Below are positions 10,063 to 19,383 of a stretch of 64,000 bases of DNA, one piece after another; the stretch's first letter is position 1; every line of letters starts with the position of its first letter. Both the position numbers and the translations under genes were made by a program. A model generated the notes under the pieces. It searched no databases. It was not told where the DNA came from and saw nothing but the letters and a program-made list of their open reading frames with translations. The DNA is from Wenzhouxiangella marina (GTDB lineage: Bacteria > Pseudomonadota > Gammaproteobacteria > Xanthomonadales > Wenzhouxiangellaceae): assembly GCF_001187785.1 (NCBI RefSeq), contig NZ_CP012154.1, forward strand, positions 242,501 through 306,500, read 5' to 3'.

Positions 10063-12123
10063 TCAGTCGAATCGACGGCTCAGGCGCAGGGATAGGCTGC
10101 GCCCGGGTTCGTTGACCTGGATCTGTTCGGCGTCGAAGGCGCTGGCACGGTTCAGGTGCTCTGCATATTGCCGATCCAGCAGATTGTCGATCCTCGCCTC
10201 CAGTCGCCACTGTGCGTTCAGGCTGTATCGTCCGCGAAGATCGATGACCGACCAGCCCGGTGTGTCGCCGGAATCCAGTCCCGATCCGATCAGGGGATCA
10301 TCATCGACTCGGCGCTGTCGCGCCGCGGCTCGCCAATCGATGCCGGCCTCCCAGCGATCGGACTCATAGCCCAGACCCAGACGTGCCTCCAGGGGCGGTG
10401 TCTGGGCGATCGGTCGGTGATCATCATCGTTGGTGGCACGAACGTAGGCCAGGCCCAGCTCCATCCGCCACTGTTCACCGAAGCGATAGCGTCCATTCAG
10501 CTCTCCACCCCATAGTGTCGCGTCGACATTCCGGTACACCGTGGCGTTATCGTCGATCCTCCCCGTGCGGTCACGCAGGATGAAGTCGTCGATGCGGTTG
10601 TAGAACAGCGAGCCCTCCACGTTCCAGGCGCCTTCGGCCAATAGCAGGCCCAACTCGGCCTGGTGGTGGCGCTCGGGGTCCAGGCCGGGGTTGCCGACCC
10701 AGCGCCGTGATGGCGTCGGCGCATTGGAGGCGATATAGCGCTCGGTAGCATCGGCCGTCCGCAGGCTGCGCGAGAGGGTGGCATAGACTGCACCCAGACC
10801 GCTGGCGAGCCTGTGTTCCAGGCGCAGCAAGGCGCCCCAGTGATGCTCCTGGCGAGGACCGGGGTCAGCGTCGGCATTGTAGCGTTCGTACAGTTCGATG
10901 GGCGCGAGCAGCATGCCGGGAGGATTCTCGTAGGCTCGCTCCGCCTCGGCCCGTACTCGATCGAATCGCAAGCCCCCGGTCAGCTGCCAGGACGAGACAA
11001 GGGCGCGACTCAGTTCGGCAAAAACACCGGTCTGATCGATGCTCACGCCCGGCCACAGGACCGAGTTGAGGGTCTGGTTGAAATCGTTCACGCGGATGGC
11101 GTCCCGCGCATTGTTCTGAATGCTGAGCCCGTAGCGCCACCGACCCAGCGTCGAGTCCTGTTCCAGCACCAGGCGTCCTCCGTCGGTGTCCGAACTCGCC
11201 GGCGCGCGGAGCAGCATCATCGGTGAAGGGGCATCGCGCAGACTGTAGTTGTCCATGACATGGTCGACGCGGGACACGAACAGTTCGGCGTCGAGCCTGG
11301 CCCAGGGCCCCACCTCGACGGACTCGAACTGGACCCGGAATCCATCGTTATCGGACATGGGAGAGTCCATGCCCGCGCCGGCGAACAACTCGTCGCGCAG
11401 GCGCTGGGCTTCGGCGCTGAAGACCAGCCGGGTCGTCTCGTCCGGGGTCCAGCCAGCGATCAGGGTAGCGGACCGCTCCTGAAAGGCCGAACGGACCTCC
11501 ACCCCGGCGCCATCCTCGTAGTTGTCGGCGTCCATCCAGCCGCCGATCACGCGCAGAAAGCCCTGGCTGCCTCCGGCGCTCAGGTCGACCGACGCCTGGC
11601 GAACATCGCCATTGCTTCGATAGGCGCTATCGAACCCGAAGCGGGCTGACTCTCCCTCCTGGAATCGCTCGGTGTGGCGCTCCATCAGGATGGTGCCCCC
11701 GGGGCCGCCACCGTATTCCAGCGTGGTCACGCCGCGCAGCACCGTGATCCGATCGTAGCTGGAGGCGCTGGCATAGGCCGTGGGTGGGTCCATGCGATTG
11801 GGGCAGGCACCGTGGACGAAGGCACCATCCAGCAGCACGTTGATGCGATTCTGGCCCAGACCGCGAATGACCGGATCGGTGCCATGCCCGCCGATCCGGG
11901 CGCCGGAGACGCCAGTGATATCGCGCAGCAGGTCGCCGGTCTCACGGCTGTTGTCCAGGTCCTGGGTGTCGTAGCTGACCTGGCCTGGAGCGACTCTCGG
12001 GGAGGTCACGACCATCGTTTCCAGGGGGGCTTCGGGGGGAGACTCCTCCGCGGCGAGGGCAGCGGAGAAGGGTAGCGTGCAGGCACACAGCAGTGCCGGC
12101 CAGCGGAGTATGCAAGCGTTCAT
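10063..12123 (-). CDS. TonB-dependent copper receptor (OprC/NosA-like)
   Basis: A 686-residue outer-membrane protein: signal peptide (about 1-24), plug domain (about 35-150) and 22-strand barrel ending in the C-terminal LSRRF-D. The plug has GACPNRMDPP with Cys107 and Met111, and the barrel has DHVMDNY with His288 and Met290. Pseudomonas aeruginosa OprC binds copper by a CxxxM-HxM set (Cys143/Met147, His323/Met325), and the spacing agrees within one residue. It therefore probably takes up or senses copper. An AAGGAT ribosome site precedes the ATG. Upstream in the same direction is a DUF2946 gene, a common companion of such receptors. Confidence 0.9.
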   Translation of the reverse strand: MNACILRWPALLCACTLPFSAALAAEESPPEAPLETMVVTSPRVAPGQVSYDTQDLDNSRETGDLLRDITGVSGARIGGHGTDPVIRGLGQNRINVLLDGAFVHGACPNRMDPPTAYASASSYDRITVLRGVTTLEYGGGPGGTILMERHTERFQEGESARFGFDSAYRSNGDVRQASVDLSAGGSQGFLRVIGGWMDADNYEDGAGVEVRSAFQERSATLIAGWTPDETTRLVFSAEAQRLRDELFAGAGMDSPMSDNDGFRVQFESVEVGPWARLDAELFVSRVDHVMDNYSLRDAPSPMMLLRAPASSDTDGGRLVLEQDSTLGRWRYGLSIQNNARDAIRVNDFNQTLNSVLWPGVSIDQTGVFAELSRALVSSWQLTGGLRFDRVRAEAERAYENPPGMLLAPIELYERYNADADPGPRQEHHWGALLRLEHRLASGLGAVYATLSRSLRTADATERYIASNAPTPSRRWVGNPGLDPERHHQAELGLLLAEGAWNVEGSLFYNRIDDFILRDRTGRIDDNATVYRNVDATLWGGELNGRYRFGEQWRMELGLAYVRATNDDDHRPIAQTPPLEARLGLGYESDRWEAGIDWRAAARQRRVDDDPLIGSGLDSGDTPGWSVIDLRGRYSLNAQWRLEARIDNLLDRQYAEHLNRASAFDAEQIQVNEPGRSLSLRLSRRFD

Positions 12124-12231
12124 GGCGTTGAGATCCTTGTTTCAGTAAAGCGTCGATTGCCCCGGCCCGTTCCGTCGGGCGAGCAGGGTGGCTCCCACCG
12201 TCACGGCGGGCGCGTCGAATCAGGGGAGGGC

Positions 12232-12600
12232 TTAACCGAGCAGGATCGGGGGAGCGCGGGCCGGGGGCAGGCCGAGCGGCGAGAGGGACTCGGTACCTCG
12301 GTCTCCGTTTCGTGCAGGTGCCTGTTGGGGGAAGAATGCAAATGACGGAACGCTTGTCGTCGGCAGAATCAGCTTGCCGAGGACGGCTGTCCATGGACAG
12401 GCGGGTCCGGATTCATGGTCGTCGCCGAGGATCTCGCCCGACTGCGGATCGATTCGGACGGTCTGCAGGCCACCGGCCGTGCACAGTTCGAGTAGCTGCC
12501 CTTCGCCGGGCATGAAGCCGGTGGGCACGAGAAAGCGCAGACACAGGCTCAGGACCAGCAGGCTGGTCAGCAGGGAACGAGGGCGGCGAAGACGGTGCAT
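12232..12600 (-). CDS. DUF2946 family small protein
   Basis: A 122-residue protein with an N-terminal hydrophobic segment (about 10-30) leading into the family landmark VPTGFMP, then LELCTAGGLQTV and later the PACPWT cysteine segment. DUF2946 genes are repeatedly found beside copper TonB receptors, as here (108 nt upstream of the receptor on the same strand), so a role in copper handling in the periplasm or inner membrane is likely but unproven. The start has no ribosome site; a TAGAAT box ends 6 nt before the ATG (12607-12612), so the message could be leaderless. Confidence 0.75.
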   Translation of the reverse strand: MHRLRRPRSLLTSLLVLSLCLRFLVPTGFMPGEGQLLELCTAGGLQTVRIDPQSGEILGDDHESGPACPWTAVLGKLILPTTSVPSFAFFPQQAPARNGDRGTESLSPLGLPPARAPPILLG

Positions 12601-12661
12601 CAGAGTATTCTAATGCATCAGCAGGAAAGGAGAGGCGCTTTCCTTCTCTGCGCCCGACCTG

Positions 12662-12691
12662 GAAAAAGGCCCGAGCCGCGTGGCTCGGGCC
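12662..12691 (-). terminator. Rho-independent terminator of the Spy-like gene
   Basis: On the minus strand GGCCCGAGCC pairs with GGCTCGGGCC (10 bp, 4-nt loop) followed by TTTTT. It is 23 nt after the Spy-like stop codon and ends the two-component/Spy transcript before the DUF2946 gene. Confidence 0.88.
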
Positions 12692-12714
12692 GATGCCGAC
12701 GGAGCGGGCGAGGA

Positions 12715-13275
12715 TCAGCCGCCGTTTCGCCCGCGGTTGGCTCGGTGTGATTCACGGCGGGCCTGGAAGGCGTCCCATTGCTCCGGAGTCAGGATGGCCC
12801 TGACCTCATCCATGAAGGCCTGGCGCTGGGCATGCTCCTGGCCCCGCTGCGCTTCGATCAGAGCCTCGATGGCCTGGCGCTGATCGGCACTCAGGTCCAG
12901 GCCCTCCATGGCACGGAGGAAGCCGCGTCGGCCACCGCGCTCCTGGCGATGGCGCTGACGTTCCTCGCGGCCAGCGGCCCATTGTGCCTGCTGCTCGGGA
13001 GTCAGTACTTCGCGGATCTCCTGCATCAGGGCGTGGCGCTCGGCCCGGCCTTCGCGGCGGGTCTCGGGGTCGAGTCCCAGCTCGTCCATCCGGGACCGAT
13101 GGGCTTCTATCAGGGCCTCGATGTCGGCTCGTTGCTGATCACTGAGCTGCAGCTCCTGGCTCATGCGCTCGAGGTGTCGACTCGGGTCGGCTTGGGCGAA
13201 GGCCATCGGCACGCTCAGGGTGGCGATGGCCAGGCCGATGATGGCGGTGCGGAGGATGGGGAAGACGGTGTTCAT
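12715..13275 (-). CDS. Spy/CpxP-like periplasmic protein with duplicated LTxxQ modules
   Basis: A 186-residue exported protein: signal peptide ending MAFAQA, then two copies of the helical Spy/CpxP module. Each copy has an LS-x-QR helix (ELQLSDQQRADI, then GLDLSADQRQAI) and an LTPEQ motif (VLTPEQQAQW, then ILTPEQWDAF), joined by a very Arg/Gln/His-rich linker. Spy is a periplasmic chaperone, and CpxP or CnrX relatives sense stress or metal. An AAGGAG ribosome site supports the start used; longer readings would run up to the kinase stop. It lies 101 nt downstream of the sensor kinase in the same direction, so it is probably a target or modulator of that system. Confidence 0.85.
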   Translation of the reverse strand: MNTVFPILRTAIIGLAIATLSVPMAFAQADPSRHLERMSQELQLSDQQRADIEALIEAHRSRMDELGLDPETRREGRAERHALMQEIREVLTPEQQAQWAAGREERQRHRQERGGRRGFLRAMEGLDLSADQRQAIEALIEAQRGQEHAQRQAFMDEVRAILTPEQWDAFQARRESHRANRGRNGG

Positions 13276-13376
13276 GCGTTTGCTCCTTGGCTTGATCGGA
13301 AGATGCATGTCGTGATTCGACGGATCCATGATCTCGCCCGGGCGCGCAACGTTGGGTGGCGTGGCGTGGCGTTTGG

Positions 13377-14756
13377 TCAAGAAGTGTCACGGGCGCTGGC
13401 GCGGGGCAGTACCAGGTCGACCTGCAGGCCCCCTTCGACGCGATTGTGCGCTCGAACCTGCCCGCCGTGCTGTTCGACGGCCGCTCGCACGATGGCCAGG
13501 CCGATGCCACCCCCGCGGCCCGATTCGCCGCGCTCCGGGCTAAGGCGGACAAAGGGTTCGAAAATACTCTCGAGTTGGCGCTCCGGGACGCCGGGCCCCT
13601 GGTCGGTGATGCTCAAGTCGGCCTGCTCCGGGCCGGACTCCAGGATCACGCTGATCGTGCCCCCGGTCGGGGAATGGGCCAGCGCATTGCGAAGCAGGTT
13701 CTCGACCGTTCGCCCCAGCAGTTCCGTATTGCCCTGGATCGGCAATCGCTCCGGTCCCTGGTAGTCGATTCGAATGGCTTCCGGCATTGCCTCGGTGCGG
13801 GCCGATTCGACCACGGATTCGACCAGCTCCGACAGATCGAGGGTTTCCATCTCGATGCCGGGCGCCTGGGTCAGGCGGGCGTAGCGCAGAATCTCCTCGA
13901 TCAGGTGATCGAGTCGCTCCAGATCACGCTCCATGGCCGTGAAATGGCGGGCGCGGCTTTTCGGATCCGACGCATCGTCGGCCAGGGTGAGTCCGACGCG
14001 CAGCCTGGCCAGCGGCGAGCGGAGCTCGTGCGAGACGTCCCGCAGCAGCTGTTGCTGGCTCTCCAGCAGGCTCTGGATGCGCTCGGCCATGCGATTGAAA
14101 TCCCGTGCCAACTCGCCCAGTTCGTCACGCCGGCCGCTCAGACGTTCAGGCAGCCGGGCTGAGAGCTCCCCGCGTCCAAGGGCCTGGCCGCTGGATCGGA
14201 TCTGTTCGATCGGTCGGGTGAGGGTTCGGGCCAGCAGCAGGCTGATCAGCAGGCTGGCCAGCAGCGCCACGACGAACAGGCCCGGCAGGCCCAGCGGGCC
14301 GAACCATCGAATCAGCAGGTGCGGTGGGGGCGCGATGACCAGCAGCAGAAAGCGCCCATGGACGGGGTGATCCAGCTCCAGGCGATGGCGTTGCTCCGGG
14401 CTGGGCGGGGGCAGGGTTCGGCCTTCGCGCCAGGCCCGTACGACCGGGGCCGCGCTCCGTGGCCAGGCCTGTCCGTTGATTTCGAGGCCCTGGCCGTCGA
14501 GCACCAGGAGTCGAATGCGCTCACTCCGCCGTCCTTGCTGGCGACTCCAGTCGGCCAGGGCGGAGGGGCCGCCTCGATCCAGAATCCGCTCGGCCCGGAC
14601 GCGCAGGCCTGCAGCGAAACGCTCGGCGCGCTGGCTGTTCTCGCCGGCCACCTGGCGAGCTTCGTCGAACTGGAGGTTCAACACCACCGTGCCGATGATG
14701 CTGATCAGGATGACGCCCCAGAAGGCCAGGAAGATTCGCCAGTAGAGGCGAAGCAT
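13377..14756 (-). CDS. Sensor histidine kinase, CpxA-like
   Basis: A 459-residue inner-membrane kinase: TM1 (about 8-28), a compact periplasmic sensor region (about 29-150), TM2 (about 155-177), HAMP, then HisKA with the phospho-acceptor His243 in DVSHELRSPLARL, and HATPase_c with an N-box NLLRNALAHSP and DQGPGVP. It should phosphorylate the response regulator upstream; the two genes share one base (TGATG), so translation is coupled. The Spy-like gene downstream mirrors the Cpx theme of envelope stress, and the copper receptor nearby makes metal stress a possible signal. The ligand is unknown. Confidence 0.92.
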   Translation of the reverse strand: MLRLYWRIFLAFWGVILISIIGTVVLNLQFDEARQVAGENSQRAERFAAGLRVRAERILDRGGPSALADWSRQQGRRSERIRLLVLDGQGLEINGQAWPRSAAPVVRAWREGRTLPPPSPEQRHRLELDHPVHGRFLLLVIAPPPHLLIRWFGPLGLPGLFVVALLASLLISLLLARTLTRPIEQIRSSGQALGRGELSARLPERLSGRRDELGELARDFNRMAERIQSLLESQQQLLRDVSHELRSPLARLRVGLTLADDASDPKSRARHFTAMERDLERLDHLIEEILRYARLTQAPGIEMETLDLSELVESVVESARTEAMPEAIRIDYQGPERLPIQGNTELLGRTVENLLRNALAHSPTGGTISVILESGPEQADLSITDQGPGVPERQLESIFEPFVRLSPERGESGRGGGIGLAIVRAAVEQHGGQVRAHNRVEGGLQVDLVLPRASARDTS

Positions 14757-15445
14757 CAGACGCCACTGACCAGAACGTAGCCGCGGCCGCGGACCGACTG
14801 GATGCGAGGCTCACCGTCGGGAAGGTTGCCGAGCTTTCCGCGCAGACGGCTGATGTGGGTGTCGATGCTTCGATCGTAGGGCAGCAGTTCGCGCCCGAGC
14901 GCCTCCTGACAGAGCTGGTCCTTCGATACCACCGTGCCTGCCGATTCCGCCAGCTGTTCAAGAATGGCGTACTCGGCGCCGGTCAACTGCAGAGGCGCCC
15001 CATCCAGGCTGACGCGGCGGGCTGCCCGGTCGAACTTCAGACCATTGAACTCCGCCGTTGGCTCTTCGGCCGGGCCGGGACGGCGCCTCAGGATGGCGCG
15101 GAGGCGAGCGGCCAGCTCGCGCGGATTGAAGGGCTTGGGCAGGTAGTCGTCGGCGCCCAGCTCGAGGCCCACGATGCGATCGGTTTCTTCGCCGCGCGCG
15201 GTCAGCATGATCACAGGTACGGCAGAGCGTTGTCGAAGGCTGCGCAGGATATCGAAGCCGCTCATGCCAGGCAGCATCACGTCGAGCACGACGGCGGCGG
15301 GCTCCATGGACAGCGCCGCCTCGAGGCCGGCACGACCGTCATGCGCCAGCTCGATGCTCCAGCCTTCACCGCCCAGAAACTCGGCCAGCATGCTGCCCAG
15401 TTCGCGGTCGTCGTCGATGATCAGGATGCGATCGGTCGGGTCCAT
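14756..15445 (-). CDS. OmpR/CpxR-family response regulator
   Basis: A 229-residue regulator: receiver domain (about 5-118) with acidic pocket DDD11-13, phospho-acceptor Asp55 and Lys104 (LPKPF), and a C-terminal winged-helix DNA-binding domain (about 133-227) with the RSIDTHISRLRGKLG recognition helix. It is first in the operon, followed by the kinase and the Spy-like gene, and probably regulates that operon. The 68 nt between its start and the PhyH stop should hold the promoter, but no clear boxes were identified. Confidence 0.93.
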   Translation of the reverse strand: MDPTDRILIIDDDRELGSMLAEFLGGEGWSIELAHDGRAGLEAALSMEPAAVVLDVMLPGMSGFDILRSLRQRSAVPVIMLTARGEETDRIVGLELGADDYLPKPFNPRELAARLRAILRRRPGPAEEPTAEFNGLKFDRAARRVSLDGAPLQLTGAEYAILEQLAESAGTVVSKDQLCQEALGRELLPYDRSIDTHISRLRGKLGNLPDGEPRIQSVRGRGYVLVSGV

Positions 15446-15513
15446 GCTTCAAGCATAGCGCCGAGCCGACCGTGGCTGGGTCACGAAGTGTTGCGATCGG
15501 TTTCGGTGCGAGC

Positions 15514-16311
15514 TCAGCCGCCCAGCTGACGCTTGATTCTTCTCAGAATGCGGCTCACCAGTCCGGCCTGCTGGCTTCGGGCCGGCTCGCCGATCCATTG
15601 TGGTTCGCGCCACTGGCGCTTGTCCGGCGTGGAGTTCATCGGCGTGTAGTAGCGGCAGCCTTCGAAGAAGTAGTGGGTCACCTGACTGTGGCGCGTGCGA
15701 GATCGGTCGGGGTGGCTGCCCCCACCGTGCAACAGATTGCCGTGCCAGATGAAGGCCTGGCCGCGCGACACGCGCGCTCGCTGCGCCTCGAGCCCTTCGC
15801 CTTCGACCAGGGCCTCGATGTGGGATTCGTAGTCAGGGTAGTGCTCGTAACCGATGCCGGTGCCGACGTCCTGCATGGTCTGCTCCGGCAGACGGTGGCT
15901 GCCCGGGTAGTACACGAGGGCGCCGTTCTCCTCGTCGATGTCTTCCAGCGCCACCCAGACGCCGGCCATGAAGCCGGCAGGCTCGCTGTTGAAGTGGATC
16001 GTGTCCGAATGGGTGCGCTGCTGGGTGCCGACGGGGAAATTCAGGGTCTGGAAGGCCAGCGCCTTCCGCCCGTAGAGCGTTTGCAGGGCGTCGAGAACGA
16101 CCGGGTGCAGGGCCAGATCCCGCGCGGCCTGGCTGAAGGTCCAGGCATCCTGAATCCGCGTGCCATTGGCCTGAGCGTGAAGATCGCCCGGGGGATAGTG
16201 GGGCGCGACGTCGACGATGATGCGCTCGGTCTGGGCAGGATCCAGGCCCAGGTCCAGACAGAGAAATCCGTCTCGCTGGAACTGTTCGATCTGTTCCCGG
16301 GTGAGTGCCAT
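15514..16311 (-). CDS. Phytanoyl-CoA dioxygenase (PhyH) family oxygenase
   Basis: A 265-residue non-haem Fe(II)/2-oxoglutarate oxygenase. The iron triad is visible: THSD with His101 and Asp103, and NLLHGG with His195; a downstream Arg in the SRTRHSQ segment could hold 2-oxoglutarate. The C-terminus is basic (SRILRRIKRQLGG). Bacterial members hydroxylate very diverse small molecules, so the substrate cannot be stated. The frame opens seven codons earlier, but the ATG giving MALTREQ has an AGGAC ribosome site and matches the family start. It is divergent from the S9 peptidase gene, which does not suggest a pathway. Confidence 0.85.
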   Translation of the reverse strand: MALTREQIEQFQRDGFLCLDLGLDPAQTERIIVDVAPHYPPGDLHAQANGTRIQDAWTFSQAARDLALHPVVLDALQTLYGRKALAFQTLNFPVGTQQRTHSDTIHFNSEPAGFMAGVWVALEDIDEENGALVYYPGSHRLPEQTMQDVGTGIGYEHYPDYESHIEALVEGEGLEAQRARVSRGQAFIWHGNLLHGGGSHPDRSRTRHSQVTHYFFEGCRYYTPMNSTPDKRQWREPQWIGEPARSQQAGLVSRILRRIKRQLGG

Positions 16312-16438
16312 GGCGATGGGTCCTGCATGCATTGGGCTGGCCGGAGACTACGCGCTGCGCCCGCCCTCGTCAACGCCGTGACCCGAGCGGGCGCATAATG
16401 AACAAACCATCCCGCTCGAATCTCCAGTGAGAATGACC

Positions 16439-18490
16439 ATGACCACAAGCTTCAAGCTCCCGATCGCTCCCGTTCTTGTCCTCGCGGGCCTGCTGGCGCT
16501 ATCGCCGCTGGCGCAGGGCCGCGCGCCGCTGGCCCTGGACGATGTCTTCGATCTGGAGCTGGCCGGTGATCCTCGGCCCTCGCCCGATGGCGAGCGGATC
16601 GTCTTCGAGCGGATCTGGATGGATCGGCAGTCGGACCGGGCTCGTTCCATGCTCTGGATCATGGACGCCGACGGCTCCGATCTCGAGCCGCTCACCTCTC
16701 GCGATCGTTCCGTCTCCTCCCCGCGCTGGTCACCGGACGGGACCCGCCTGGCCTACACCTCGGGCGGGCAGATCTTCGTGCGCTGGATGGACAGCGGGCG
16801 CGAGGTGCGCCTGGCCGATCTGCCGAGGGGGGCATCGAACCTGATCTGGTCGCCCGACGGACGTTGGCTGGCCTTCGTCATGCACACGCCCGAAGCCGAC
16901 GGCCTGCCCGTCCAGCTTCCGGGACGTCCGCAAGGTGCCGATTGGGCACCGGACCCGATCTATATCGATCGCCTGTTCTACCGAGCCGACGGCGCGGGTT
17001 ATGTCGACGCCGGCTGGCGACACGTCTACCTGCTGCCGGCCGAGGGCGGTTCGCCCAGTCAATTGACCGAGGGCCCCTACCACCACGGCGACCTGAGCTG
17101 GTCGCCCGACGGCCAGGCCCTGCTGCTGACCGCCAATCGCTCCGGCAATGCGGAGCGCGAGCCCCAGATCAGCGATATCTACCGCCTCGATCTGGCGACC
17201 CGTGAACTGGAGCGCCTGAACATGGAGCGTGGACCGCATGCCCGCCCTCGCTTGTCACCGGATGGGCGCAGCCTGGCCTGGCTCGGCTTCGAAGACCGCA
17301 AGCTGTCCTACCAGGCCAATCGGCTCTACGTCCGCGAACTCGACGGCGGTGAGATTCGCAATCTCACCGAGGACCTCGATCGAGGCATCGACGACTTCGC
17401 CTGGGACCCGGATGGTCGCTCGCTGCTCATCGCCTATGACCATGAAGGTCGCGGGCTGCTGGCCCGGCAGCGCCTGAACGGGCGCCGCGAGGTACTGACC
17501 GACACCCTGGGTGGCATGTCCTATGGTCGCCCCTACAGCGGTGGAGACTTCAGCGTCGGCGCCAGCGGCCTGATCGCCTTCACCCACCTCAGCAGCGAGC
17601 GCCCGGCCGAGGTGGCCGTGCTGGAGCGGAATCGGGTACGCGTCTTGACCGAATTGAACCGGGATTTCCTGGCCGATCACGAACTCGGTGAGGTCGAAGA
17701 GTTCTGGTACGAGTCTTCGGTCGACGGCCGGCGGCTGCAGGGCTGGATCATCCACCCGCCGGGTTTCGACCCCTCGCAGCGGTGGCCGCTGATCCTCGAG
17801 ATCCACGGCGGACCGCACACCACCTATGGACCGGGTTTCGCGATGGAGCTGCAGCTGATGGCGGCGCGAGGCTATGTGGTGCTCTATACGAATCCGCGTG
17901 GCAGTACCAGCTATGGCGAAGACTTCGCCAATCTGATCCACCACGACTATCCCAGCGAGGACTACAACGATCTGATCGACGGTGTCGACGCGGTGATCGA
18001 GCGCGGCTACGTGGATCCTGAGCAGCTCTATGTCACCGGCGGCAGCGGCGGGGGCGTCCTGACCGCCTGGATCGTCGGTCAGACCGATCGATTCCGGGCC
18101 GCCGTGTCGGTCAAGCCGGTGATCAACTGGTACAGCTTCGTGCTCAGTGCCGATGCCTATGCCTATTTCACCGAGTACTGGTTCCCGGGCCCGCCCTGGG
18201 AGCACCAGGAGCACTACATGGCACGCTCGCCGATTTCCCTGGTCGGCAATGTCACCACCCCGACCATGCTGATGACCGGCGAAGCCGATTACCGGACCCC
18301 GATCTCCGAGACCGAGCAGTACTACCAGGCCCTGAAGCTGCGAGGCATCGATACGGCGATGGTGCGCATTCCAGAGGCACCGCATGCCATCTATCGCCGG
18401 CCGAGCAACCTGATGGCCAAGGTGGCCTACATCCTGTACTGGTTCGAGGAGCATGCCGGTGAGGATACGGGCTCCGAGGACCAGGGCTGA
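16439..18490 (+). CDS. S9 family prolyl-oligopeptidase-type peptidase
   Basis: A 683-residue exported peptidase: signal peptide (about 1-24), a seven-bladed TolB/WD-like propeller (about 30-420) with repeated WSPDG and LSPDGR blades, then an alpha/beta hydrolase domain. The nucleophile is Ser536 in GGSGGG, with a probable acid in MTGEADYRTP and base in APHAIYRRP. Members cut peptides after proline or remove acyl-amino acids or dipeptides in the periplasm. Three starts are possible (GTG 16427, ATG 16433, ATG 16439); the last has the best spacing from AGTGAG. rlmJ follows 9 nt later and may be co-transcribed. Confidence 0.9.
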   Translation: MTTSFKLPIAPVLVLAGLLALSPLAQGRAPLALDDVFDLELAGDPRPSPDGERIVFERIWMDRQSDRARSMLWIMDADGSDLEPLTSRDRSVSSPRWSPDGTRLAYTSGGQIFVRWMDSGREVRLADLPRGASNLIWSPDGRWLAFVMHTPEADGLPVQLPGRPQGADWAPDPIYIDRLFYRADGAGYVDAGWRHVYLLPAEGGSPSQLTEGPYHHGDLSWSPDGQALLLTANRSGNAEREPQISDIYRLDLATRELERLNMERGPHARPRLSPDGRSLAWLGFEDRKLSYQANRLYVRELDGGEIRNLTEDLDRGIDDFAWDPDGRSLLIAYDHEGRGLLARQRLNGRREVLTDTLGGMSYGRPYSGGDFSVGASGLIAFTHLSSERPAEVAVLERNRVRVLTELNRDFLADHELGEVEEFWYESSVDGRRLQGWIIHPPGFDPSQRWPLILEIHGGPHTTYGPGFAMELQLMAARGYVVLYTNPRGSTSYGEDFANLIHHDYPSEDYNDLIDGVDAVIERGYVDPEQLYVTGGSGGGVLTAWIVGQTDRFRAAVSVKPVINWYSFVLSADAYAYFTEYWFPGPPWEHQEHYMARSPISLVGNVTTPTMLMTGEADYRTPISETEQYYQALKLRGIDTAMVRIPEAPHAIYRRPSNLMAKVAYILYWFEEHAGEDTGSEDQG

Positions 18491-18499
18491 CCCCCGACC

Positions 18500-19309
18500 A
18501 TGCTCAGCTATCGTCACGGCTTTCATGCCGGCAATCCGGCCGATGTGTTCAAGCACGCCGTCCAGATCGCGCTCGTTCGGGCGATGCAGGAAAAGCCGGC
18601 CGGCATCACGATCATCGATACCCATTCCGGCCCGGCCCGCTATGACCTGAGCTCGGAGTGGGCCCTGAAGACCCGGGAGTTCGAGCCGGGCATCGCCCGT
18701 CTCTGGAACGACTCCGTCGGGCTGGAGGCCTTGCAGGACTACCTGGATCAGGTCCGGGTCCACAATCCGGATGGCCGGCTGCGGATCTACCCGGGGTCAC
18801 CGCTGATCAGCGCCGGCCTGCTGCGCCCGGTCGATCGATTGGTCCTTTGCGAGCTGCACCCGGCCGAGCAGCAGGCCCTGTCCGCCTGCTTTGCCGGTCA
18901 GGCCCAGGTGCAGATCGAGGCCGGGGACGGTTACCAGGCGATGCAGCGCCACCTGCCGCCGGCAACGAGTCGCGGCCTGGTCATGATCGACCCCTCCTAT
19001 GAGCTTCGCGACGAGTTGGACACGATGGGCAAGGCGCTTCGCCAGGCCCTGCGGCGCTTCGCGCATGGGGTCTACCTGATCTGGTACCCGCAGATCGAGG
19101 GTCGTGACCTGCCCATCGATTCGCTGCGCGAGTCCCTGGATCTCGGGCCGGAGGCCTGGCTCGATCTGTACGTCGAATTTCCCCCCGAGCAGCGCCTCGG
19201 CCGGATGCATGGCTGCGGCATGGTCGTGATCAATCCCCCTTACCGGGCTCGGGAGCGCCTGATCGAGCTGACCCGGAAGGGCTTTGGCGGCACGGTTCAT
19301 CATGTGTGA
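18500..19309 (+). CDS. rlmJ: 23S rRNA (adenine-2030-N6)-methyltransferase RlmJ
   Basis: A 269-residue SAM-dependent enzyme that methylates A2030 of 23S rRNA. The N-terminus MLSYRHGFHAGNPADVFKH is nearly that of E. coli RlmJ, IDTHSGPARYDL is the SAM-binding region, and the catalytic N/DPPY-type motif reads DPSY (164-167). A second motif near the end is NPPYRARERL. The CDS overlaps nothing, but an open frame links its end with the next gene's 5' region. Confidence 0.95.
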   Translation: MLSYRHGFHAGNPADVFKHAVQIALVRAMQEKPAGITIIDTHSGPARYDLSSEWALKTREFEPGIARLWNDSVGLEALQDYLDQVRVHNPDGRLRIYPGSPLISAGLLRPVDRLVLCELHPAEQQALSACFAGQAQVQIEAGDGYQAMQRHLPPATSRGLVMIDPSYELRDELDTMGKALRQALRRFAHGVYLIWYPQIEGRDLPIDSLRESLDLGPEAWLDLYVEFPPEQRLGRMHGCGMVVINPPYRARERLIELTRKGFGGTVHHV

Positions 19310-19383
19310 TTGATGTCGACGGCGGTATCTTGCCGGACGGCTTGGGAATGCAAGGCTCTCGATGGGGAGCAGGGAGTGAATCC

